From positions 1 through 33,824 of the forward strand of contig PBTE01000133.1 of NCBI GenBank assembly GCA_002726515.1: 33,824 nt of DNA, in the 5' to 3' direction. Origin of the DNA: Planctomycetaceae bacterium. Its GTDB lineage: Bacteria; Planctomycetota; Planctomycetia; Pirellulales; Pirellulaceae. The translations under genes were made by a program, and so were the position numbers. Below are positions 8,187 to 14,686 of this stretch, piece after piece; position 1 is the first letter of the stretch, and every line of letters starts with the position of its first letter. Under the pieces are notes generated by a model. It did not search any database, was not told where the DNA came from, and saw only the letters and a list, made by a program, of their open reading frames with translations.

Positions 8187-9194
8187 TTATGCCGCCATGA
8201 CGGGGGGAGAATCACCCGTTTCTTCCAGACTGGCTGACAATTCGGCCAGATCAGCATCGACCATCATTGCCACCAATTCTTCCAAGTTCACTTCGGGTTC
8301 CCAACCCAGCTGACGTTTGGCCTTTGTCGCATCGGCAACAACCACTCCCGCTTCGGCCGGCCTGAAGAAATGAGGATCGATCACGACATAATCGTGCCAG
8401 TCAAGTCCGACGTGGGAAAAAGCTAACTGAACAAATTGTTCCACTTCGTAAGTCTGGCCCGTCCCAACCACAAAGTCCTGCGGTTTGTCCAATTGGAGCA
8501 TGGCCCACATGGCTCTCACATAATCTCCCGCAAAGCCCCAGTCGCGCTGGGACTTAAGATTTCCCAAACGCAATTCGTCAGCCATCTCCAATTTTATCTT
8601 GGCCACACCATGAGTGATTTTCCTGGTTACAAACTCCTTCCCTCGCCGAGGTGACTCGTGGTTGAAAAGAATCCCAGAACAGGCAAACAGGTCATGGTGT
8701 TCGCGGTAATTGATCGTAATCCAATGTCCGTAGACCTTGGCCACCGCGTAGGGATTGCGTGGGCAAAGGGGTGTTTCTTCGTTTTGCGGAGCAGTTTGAA
8801 CCCGACCAAACATCTCACTTGTGCTGGCCTGGTAAAATCGGATGAAGCGATCCGTTTCACGAATGGCATCCAACATTCGTACCACTGCCAACCCTGTAAC
8901 ATCAGCCGTCAGCAATGGTTCTTTCCAGCTGGCAGGAACAAAACTCTGGGCCGCCAGGTTATAGACTTCATGGGGCTTCACTTGCTTCAGCAGCCTGCTC
9001 AAAGAAAAAGCATCGATCAAGTCGGCGGCGTGGAGTTCTATCTGATCGGTTAGATGTTCAATTCGCTCCAGATTGTCTGAACTTGCTTGGCGCACGATTC
9101 CGTGCACTTCATAGCCCTTCTCCAGCAACAACTCGGCCAAGTAGGAACCATCCTGGCCCGTGACACCCGTAATCAACGCCCTCTTCTGAACCAT
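8187..9194 (-). CDS. gmd: GDP-mannose 4,6-dehydratase
   Basis: Converts GDP-D-mannose to GDP-4-keto-6-deoxy-D-mannose, the entry to GDP-fucose, rhamnose and related deoxy sugars. It is a short-chain-dehydrogenase-type Rossmann enzyme with cofactor loop GVTGQDG (10-16), the GMD-typical STSEMFG (124-130), and Tyr149/Lys153 of YxxxK in NPYAVAKVYGHW. Other GMD-specific blocks are NHESPRRGKEFVTRKI, LGNLKSQRDWGFAGDYV, VGTGQTYEV and RPAEAGVVVADATKAK. The 335-residue length is near normal (E. coli about 373). The ATG at 9194 is preceded by AGGAAAT on the minus strand. It is the first gene of the gmd / GT9 / waaA operon. No GDP-fucose synthase gene lies next to it, so the final sugar must be completed elsewhere. 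Confidence 0.94.
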   Translation of the reverse strand: MVQKRALITGVTGQDGSYLAELLLEKGYEVHGIVRQASSDNLERIEHLTDQIELHAADLIDAFSLSRLLKQVKPHEVYNLAAQSFVPASWKEPLLTADVTGLAVVRMLDAIRETDRFIRFYQASTSEMFGRVQTAPQNEETPLCPRNPYAVAKVYGHWITINYREHHDLFACSGILFNHESPRRGKEFVTRKITHGVAKIKLEMADELRLGNLKSQRDWGFAGDYVRAMWAMLQLDKPQDFVVGTGQTYEVEQFVQLAFSHVGLDWHDYVVIDPHFFRPAEAGVVVADATKAKRQLGWEPEVNLEELVAMMVDADLAELSASLEETGDSPPVMAA

Positions 9195-9704
9195 AGGATT
9201 TCATTTCCTGTTCGCAAAGCGAAACCATCACTCACGAGGCGCGAAAAAACCGAACCTTTCCTGAGAAATTGCTATCGGGTCGTCGTCGCGGGGTAGGCAG
9301 AGCAATAGGTTTCGATCCCGTGACGCTGAAATCGGGGACTCGAAATCGTAGCGATCTAAAGACACTGACACAAGAGATGTTCACCGACTGTCTCATTGGA
9401 CAATTTAAGATCGCCGCGAGGTGTCTCACGAGGTGGGACGTAGATAAATCGGGCCGAATGACTGCCCACAAAGATTTCTTCCACCAAGTTTCCGCCGTCG
9501 CGCAATGTTTCGGTCGCCCGTATTTAGCCGCTTAAACAAGTGCTGGAAAAATGGGCAAGGTTGACAACCGGATACAATGCCCGGATCCCCAGGTTTTTTC
9601 ATCAAAGTTCGCCAGGACTTAGCGCAGAATGTTGATCCGGGCCGTTGTTTGTCGCTCGTAACCCGGCCGAACTGGTCGAAACCAACACGGGGACCGTTGC
9701 TAGC
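9195..9704. other. 510-base intergenic region, no gene recognised
   Basis: This lies between the end of the HEAT/LRR/PDZ gene and the start of gmd, both on the minus strand. Short open frames on both strands show no recognisable protein character. It should hold the gmd operon promoter, but I cannot identify a convincing -35/-10 pair. The TTGACA at 9561 on the plus strand has only six bases before a TACAAT and is not a promoter. Confidence 0.5.
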
Positions 9705-10973
9705 TCACGGCCTGGCTGACTGCTGCCAAGCGCCCAGGGTGACCTGTTTCGTCAACTTTTTCTCTCCACGTTGAACGACAACCTGCACTTGTCGGCCTGG
9801 CAGATGGGTACTAATCAGTTGCCGGAGACCATTGAAATCAGTGACTTTCTGACCGTCGTAGCTCAGAATGATGTCATTGACGCGCAGTCCTGCCTCGGCG
9901 GCTGCGGTCCCCTGCTCCACGTGCTGCACCAGGCATCGATTCGGTGGTCTTGCACAACCAACTCCTAATAATCCGCCCCGTTTATAATCGACGACGTCCT
10001 CTGCCAGCGCCGTGATCAAGTCCTGAACAGCCTCCAGCGATACGGCCGTCCCGTAAAGTTCCAATTTTTCCAATTGTTGCTGCGCCGCCAGATCGTCCAG
10101 ACAGTTGTCCGAGACAGGAGTGAACCAGATCTTTAAAATGTGCAAATGATCTAATGCCCGCAACTGGGCAATTCCCTGGTCCGTGACTTTAGTGCGATTC
10201 AAATGCAGGTATTTCAAGTTTTTCAGGGCCAGAACGGACGTCAGCCACTGGTCATTTGCTTCCGGATGACTGACGGTAAGCCGGTCCAGATGTTCCAGCC
10301 AAACAAGGTGCTTTAAACCTTCCAGTTCACCCCGCCACTGGGGACCAATCCTGATCGAATCGACCACATCAACAACGTTAAAACCCTGATGTTCTGAAGA
10401 CTTGTGCAATTCCGCGCCCAGGAGTTCCAGTTCGTTTAGCGCTGCTTCTTGCCAGACAGATGTTAGCCGTGCCAGTGATTTAGCGGCGCCCCTCTGGGCC
10501 GCTGAATCTTCACCTGTGGCCAATTGAATCAACGCCTGGCGGGCAGCCTCCTGAACGTGGGAATTTTCATCGAGCGCCAACCGCTGAAGAATATACACAG
10601 CACGCGTTGTTACCTCGAGGCTCGATCCGTCAGCCGCTTCTTTGGTCAGTCGTATGGCTGGCAAACCGGCAGTGACCAGATGATTCGTAGCAAGCTCTCG
10701 GTCTGCAAACCGGTCGGCATCCAATTGTCGAATCCAGCGGCGCAGCTTTTCTTCCAGTTCCGCCGAAGCTTGCTCGTTTTCAGTCGCAGTCGATTCGGCT
10801 GGTTCCCCGGCTTGACCTGCTACAGACAGGGCTAGAGTTTGGATCATTACGACCAGAACCAGCATTCTCAACAGCGCGTGGAATGAAAGGTGGATCTCGA
10901 ATTTTGCAACAGGATTGGCGCGTGCTGGGAAACGTTTCAAAAATACCTCGCGATAAGTTCTTTCCTTCGTCAT
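9705..10973 (-). CDS. Exported HEAT-like / leucine-rich-repeat / PDZ protein
   Basis: Function not known; the domain mix points to a protein-interaction role outside the cytoplasm. A long signal or anchor (hydrophobic residues about 35-52, possible cleavage after VAGQA at 55) is preceded by a basic N-terminus. Residues about 75-165 form HEAT/ARM-like helix pairs (for example VQEAARQALIQLA). Residues about 195-315 are leucine-rich repeats (LKNLKYLHLNRTKVTD; LEKLELYGTAV). Residues about 332-415 are a PDZ domain with GLLGVG, the AAAEAGLRVNDIILSYDGQKV carrier region and a typical last strand. The start at 10973 has AGGGAA five bases upstream on the minus strand. It lacks a protease domain, so it is not a DegP/HtrA enzyme. 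The neighbours give no clear role. Planctomycetes encode many such exported repeat proteins. Confidence 0.85.
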   Translation of the reverse strand: MTKERTYREVFLKRFPARANPVAKFEIHLSFHALLRMLVLVVMIQTLALSVAGQAGEPAESTATENEQASAELEEKLRRWIRQLDADRFADRELATNHLVTAGLPAIRLTKEAADGSSLEVTTRAVYILQRLALDENSHVQEAARQALIQLATGEDSAAQRGAAKSLARLTSVWQEAALNELELLGAELHKSSEHQGFNVVDVVDSIRIGPQWRGELEGLKHLVWLEHLDRLTVSHPEANDQWLTSVLALKNLKYLHLNRTKVTDQGIAQLRALDHLHILKIWFTPVSDNCLDDLAAQQQLEKLELYGTAVSLEAVQDLITALAEDVVDYKRGGLLGVGCARPPNRCLVQHVEQGTAAAEAGLRVNDIILSYDGQKVTDFNGLRQLISTHLPGRQVQVVVQRGEKKLTKQVTLGAWQQSARP

Positions 10974-11275
10974 TCGAATTCCCTGGTTCGACGGTTGACA
11001 TTTTCCATGTCACGCGCTTTGCCCGACTCCTTGTTCATCATACTACGCTCGTGGCGGCAGAAGAATATTTTCCTGCCTGGTGCAGAGAGTGGCCGGCGAC
11101 CATCTGCGAAGGATTGAAAGAAAGTGGCAACTAAATGGGGCTTGGACTTCGCCGGGCGAATCACAAACCTTTCTCCCTGTTCCCTTCATTACCCTCTGTT
11201 ACTTCTTTTGTCATCACCGGTTTTCCCTTAGATTATTGTCTCGTCTCCGTTCACTCAGTTCCAGCCCGTTTGTTC
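10974..11275. other. 302-base divergent intergenic region
   Basis: This separates the minus-strand HEAT/LRR/PDZ gene from the plus-strand methyltransferase and must carry both promoters. A perfect TTGACA is at 10995-11000 (plus), but nothing like a -10 box lies 16-18 bases after it. An open frame runs from 11135 into the methyltransferase, but its first 47 residues do not look like part of that family. Confidence 0.5.
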
Positions 11276-12127
11276 ATGTTCCCCTACAATCAATACGAAC
11301 TCATCGATTTCGGTGACGGTCGAAAACTGGAACGCTTCGGTCCCGTTCTGCTCGATCGACCAGCCCCGGCGGCTCAGGATCTGCCTCGCCGTATTCAGTC
11401 TCGCTGGAAACAGGCTGACTTTGTCTTTGGCGGGGGAACCCAGTCGAAAAGTCAATGGAAGCCTAAAACCGCCGCATCCCAGCCAGGGACGATTACCGAT
11501 GGTCGTATCACCTGGGATTTGAAGCTGGCAGAATTCGGCCATGTGGGTGTGTTCCCCGAACAGGCCTCCAACTGGGATTGGATCGTGCAACAAGTGAGGC
11601 GGGCTCGGCGCCCATTGCGGGTGCTTAACCTGTTTGCCTACACGGGTGGGTCGACACTGGCTGCCGCTTGGGCTGGTGCCGAGGTGGTGCACGTTGATTC
11701 TGCAAAAAACACCGTCGCCTGGGCGCGACGGAACGCCAAACTTTCAGGGTTGGCAGATCGCCCGATCCGCTGGATCGTAGAAGATGCTACAAAATTTGTC
11801 CGCCGCGAAGTTCGCCGTCAGAATTTTTACGATGCGGTCATTCTCGATCCTCCTAGTTACGGACACGGACCCAAGAATGAAACATGGAAAATTAGTCGGG
11901 ATTTACTACCTCTACTCTCTCAATGCGCCCAACTGACAAAGCCTGTTCGGGCGTTTGTACTCCTCACATGTCACTCTACCGGATTGGGAGCCGCCGAACT
12001 CGAAGCGACCCTGGCGGACAGTTTTTTTGGAAGTTGTGGCGCCGGCGCTCGCGCCAAACCGCTCTGCTTGCGAACATCGGCGGGTCGTCAGCTGCACGCC
12101 GGAGTGGTTGCACGCTATCCTGGCTGA
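11276..12127 (+). CDS. Class I SAM-dependent RNA methyltransferase (RlmI/RlmK-like)
   Basis: Probably methylates rRNA bases using S-adenosylmethionine. The SAM-binding motif is VLNLFAYTGGSTLAAAWAGA, followed by VHVDSAKNTVAWARRNA, an acidic EDATKF and the catalytic motif LDPPSYGHG, typical of the RlmI/RlmL/RlmK group. The protein from ATG 11276 begins YNQYELIDFGDGRKLERFG, as expected for this family. The longer open frame from 11135 adds 47 residues without family character, so I use the internal ATG even though no clear Shine-Dalgarno precedes it. At 283 residues it is shorter than E. coli RlmI (about 396) and has no room for the N-terminal PUA domain. The next gene, another RNA methyltransferase, starts 14 bases downstream, so the two are probably one transcript. 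Confidence 0.82.
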   Translation: MFPYNQYELIDFGDGRKLERFGPVLLDRPAPAAQDLPRRIQSRWKQADFVFGGGTQSKSQWKPKTAASQPGTITDGRITWDLKLAEFGHVGVFPEQASNWDWIVQQVRRARRPLRVLNLFAYTGGSTLAAAWAGAEVVHVDSAKNTVAWARRNAKLSGLADRPIRWIVEDATKFVRREVRRQNFYDAVILDPPSYGHGPKNETWKISRDLLPLLSQCAQLTKPVRAFVLLTCHSTGLGAAELEATLADSFFGSCGAGARAKPLCLRTSAGRQLHAGVVARYPG

Positions 12128-12141
12128 GCCTGGAAAACTAA

Positions 12142-12954
12142 ATGGAAAAAATCATCTCCAGCCCCAGAAACCAACACGTTACCGCTGCTCTTCGTCTGCG
12201 AGATCGACGAGGTCGAGATCAGCAAGGCCGAATTATTGTGGACGGTGCGCGAGAATTGCTGCGGGCCCTGCAAGGTGGAATCGAATTCCTGGAAGTATTT
12301 TATTGTTCCGAATTTGGTGATGAAAGGGAGTGTGATCAAGTCATTCGCGCTTTGGCCAGGACACCAACCGAGATCCTGACGGTAACACCCGAAATCATTC
12401 GTCGTGTAGCCTATGGACAACGTACACCTGCGCTCGTTGGCATCGCCACGAGGCCAACGCGCCGGCTGAAAGATCTCGCTTTGAGCGCCAATCCACTTGT
12501 CCTGGTGTTAGAGTCCGTCGAGAAACCCGGCAACGTTGGCGCAGCGATTCGCACTGCTGACGCTGCAGGGGCTTCCGCAGTCATCGTCGCCGACGGTCAC
12601 ACCGACCTATTCAATCCCAACACGTCACGAGCCAGTTTGGGCACCGTGTTTACTCATCCTCTCGGGGAGGCTTCGAGTCAAGATACGGGCACGTGGCTTC
12701 AAGAGCACGGTATCAAGGTGTTTGCCGCCCGAGTCGATGCAGAGCAACTGTACACGGATCAGGATTTTACGGGTCCTGTGGCGATTGTTCTGGGCAGCGA
12801 GGCCTCGGGATTGACACCGTTGTGGCATGCCGAAGATGTCACGCCAATCCAACTTCCCATGCTGGGAACAGCTGACAGCCTTAACGTATCAGCGGCAGCC
12901 GCTGTGCTGTTGTACGAGGCACGACGTCAGCGGTCTGTCGGGGAAAAAACCTAG
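12142..12954 (+). CDS. TrmH/SpoU-family RNA 2'-O-methyltransferase
   Basis: Methylates a ribose 2'-OH in rRNA or tRNA with SAM. The N-terminal substrate-binding domain (about 1-105; SPRNQHVTAALRLRDRRGR, IIVDGARELLRAL) is followed by a SPOUT knot domain. Motif 1 is ESVEKPGNVGAAIRTADAAG (Asn131, Arg137), motif 2 is IVLGSEASGL (215-224, Glu220), and motif 3 is IQLPMLGTADSLNVSAAAAV (Asn248). All three motifs are intact. The domain order resembles RlmB/TsnR, but the exact target nucleotide cannot be told. It starts 14 bases after the class I methyltransferase. Its TAG stop shares a CTAG with the stop of convergent folD, so the genes overlap tail to tail by three bases or so. Confidence 0.92.
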   Translation: MEKIISSPRNQHVTAALRLRDRRGRDQQGRIIVDGARELLRALQGGIEFLEVFYCSEFGDERECDQVIRALARTPTEILTVTPEIIRRVAYGQRTPALVGIATRPTRRLKDLALSANPLVLVLESVEKPGNVGAAIRTADAAGASAVIVADGHTDLFNPNTSRASLGTVFTHPLGEASSQDTGTWLQEHGIKVFAARVDAEQLYTDQDFTGPVAIVLGSEASGLTPLWHAEDVTPIQLPMLGTADSLNVSAAAAVLLYEARRQRSVGEKT

Positions 12955-13832
12955 GGCTCGACGTGCTGCAATCTTGCCGCTGAAAGCGTGTTGTGCAGGA
13001 GCATGCTGATGGTCAACGGACCCACGCCTCCCGGAACTGGACTGATGTGGCCGGCTACTTCCTTGACCCCGTCAAAGTCAACATCTCCTACCAATCCGGA
13101 TTCGGTACGATTGATTCCCACGTCGACTACCGCCGCACCAGTTTTTACCATGTCGGCCCGAATTTCAGCCGGTCGTCCGATGGCTGCAATCAATACGTCG
13201 GCCGTTCGTGTAATCGTCGCCAAATCGCTGGAGCGGCTGTGGCAGATGGTGACCGAGGCGTTGGCCGCTGTTGGACCGCAGGTTGAGTCGCGCTGCATCA
13301 GCAACAGCGCCAGTGGTTTACCCACGATATCACTTCGACCGACTACCACAACCTGTTTGCCAGCCACTTCGACGCCGGCACGATGTAACATTTGTTGAAC
13401 ACCGTGCGGTGTACAGGGCAGGAATCGGGGTCGACCCTGGACCAGCCGGCCCACATTGTCTGGGTTAAACGCGTCAACATCTTTCAGGGGATGCACTCGA
13501 TCGAGGATTGCAGTTTCAGCAATTTGATCCGGAAGCGGTAACTGGATTAGAATTCCATGGACCTGGGAATCGGCGTTCAATTGAGCGACCAGGGCACTGA
13601 GTTCCGTTGTTGAAATGGAAACTTCCAATCGATGGAGTTGGCTGTCGATACCGACACGTTGGCACGCTTTCTGTTTGTTGCGCACGTAGACCTCGCTGGC
13701 CGGGTCGCTTCCGACTAAAACGGCTGCCAAGCATGGTTTGACACCCGTTTGCTGTAGGAATTGGTCGACCTGGACCCGAACCTCCTGCTCGATTTCTCGA
13801 GCCATTTGTCTGCCATCAAGAATGTGAGCCAT
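12951..13832 (-). CDS. folD: Bifunctional methylenetetrahydrofolate dehydrogenase / methenyltetrahydrofolate cyclohydrolase
   Basis: Interconverts 5,10-methylene-THF, 5,10-methenyl-THF and 10-formyl-THF, feeding purine and formyl-Met synthesis in the cytoplasm. Catalytic features are in place: ASEVYVRNKQKAC with Tyr49 and Lys53, GILIQLPLP with Gln97, and HPLKDVDAF with Asp120. NADP-binding features are FLPCTPHGVQQML and VVVGRSDIVGKPLALLL, and the C-terminal signature is PVPGGVGPLTISMLL. The 293-residue length is normal. The ATG at 13832 begins the family-typical MAHILDG. It lies 287 bases downstream of the 14120-14686 gene on the same strand and its stop codon overlaps that of the TrmH-family gene. 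The gap to the next gene suggests its own promoter. Confidence 0.96.
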   Translation of the reverse strand: MAHILDGRQMAREIEQEVRVQVDQFLQQTGVKPCLAAVLVGSDPASEVYVRNKQKACQRVGIDSQLHRLEVSISTTELSALVAQLNADSQVHGILIQLPLPDQIAETAILDRVHPLKDVDAFNPDNVGRLVQGRPRFLPCTPHGVQQMLHRAGVEVAGKQVVVVGRSDIVGKPLALLLMQRDSTCGPTAANASVTICHSRSSDLATITRTADVLIAAIGRPAEIRADMVKTGAAVVDVGINRTESGLVGDVDFDGVKEVAGHISPVPGGVGPLTISMLLHNTLSAARLQHVEP

Positions 13833-14119
13833 GAATCATTTCTCTAACGGTAACATTGTTGGAAATGGTGTTCCGCGCGGAGCCTTTTGAAGGGCCGCGT
13901 CGTACAACGTTTTTGGAAAACCTTGCTCTTCTGGATTGTTCTAGTCAACCGTTTCTTGCTCCAGGTGTCATTCAATCCACTGCTTGGAAACCTTCCCGGC
14001 GGTGGAATCTAAAACAACAAAATTCGGACTGTTCTCTGCTTGTATTCACTGTGGCGCGCAATCCCAATGAGTCCTGTTCGCTAACTGAAGGACCGGCCTC
14101 GGTATCGATGCAAAGGCTG

Positions 14120-14686
14120 CTATGCGACCGAGGTGAAATCAATGGGTTGCGAGGTTTTGACAACAACCCCCAAGCGGCAGCGGGGATCTTCACTATGACG
14201 CTGGAAGCTGCAACCGGTGTCACCGCAGAACGATTGCAGCATGGCTTCCACTTCTTGCCGACAGTCTGAATACGCCGACTCTGAATTCGGGGCGAGAACG
14301 CGGTCGTTGATAATGACTTCGAACTCCTGACGACTGAACCGCAGATCCGCCGGACGATCGACTTCGGATTCAAGTTGCTTACAGGCAGCGATGGCAGCTC
14401 GTAGTGCCTGCTTCAGACGATCGGTATTGCTGCCCTCAACCACAGCCTTCCGGTTGTAGACCAACCCACAGCGATCATCCGCATGATCAAGGGCGTAGTC
14501 TGCTTCATGACCCACCAGCACGATGCTGGGACCGGCCGGGACGTGACGATAATCGGCCACATCAATCAGCAATTCCTCGGTGGTTTGTTGAGAGACCCAA
14601 CGGTGAAACACCTCGATCAACTGTTCCAGATCGATCCGCAGTTCCCCCTCAACATAGATCTTAACGTTAACGTGCTGAAGTTCCAT
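14120..14686 (-). CDS. Conserved-looking protein of unknown function coupled to the sulfite/nitrite reductase
   Basis: I do not recognise a named family. The 188-residue protein is soluble, with no signal peptide or membrane helix. It starts with a β-strand-like MELQHVNVKIYVEG, has a helical LEQLIEVFHRWVSQQ, and then a compact VADYRHVPAGPSIVLVGHEADYALD block with conserved-looking His and Asp residues. RLKQALRAAIAACKQLE forms a further helix, and the C-terminal third resembles a ferredoxin-like α/β segment. Cysteines are few and do not form an iron-sulfur motif. The ATG at 14686 lies inside the last codons of the upstream reductase (20-base overlap), so translation is almost certainly coupled and a role in reductase assembly, electron supply or substrate handling is a fair inference. 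The reductase itself is the only functional clue. Confidence 0.75.
   Translation of the reverse strand: MELQHVNVKIYVEGELRIDLEQLIEVFHRWVSQQTTEELLIDVADYRHVPAGPSIVLVGHEADYALDHADDRCGLVYNRKAVVEGSNTDRLKQALRAAIAACKQLESEVDRPADLRFSRQEFEVIINDRVLAPNSESAYSDCRQEVEAMLQSFCGDTGCSFQRHSEDPRCRLGVVVKTSQPIDFTSVA

Noticed and set aside
9269-9535. An 88-residue open frame in the gap upstream of gmd
   Set aside because: It has no ribosome site, no recognisable motif, and competing frames of similar length exist on the other strand.
9561-9578. TTGACA followed by TACAAT as a promoter
   Set aside because: Only six bases separate the hexamers, far too short for a sigma-70 promoter.
10995-11000. Perfect TTGACA as a -35 for the methyltransferase gene
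   Set aside because: No -10-like hexamer lies 15-19 bases downstream.
13856-14269. A 137-residue plus-strand open frame upstream of folD
   Set aside because: It overlaps the reductase partner gene on the opposite strand and has no recognisable sequence character.
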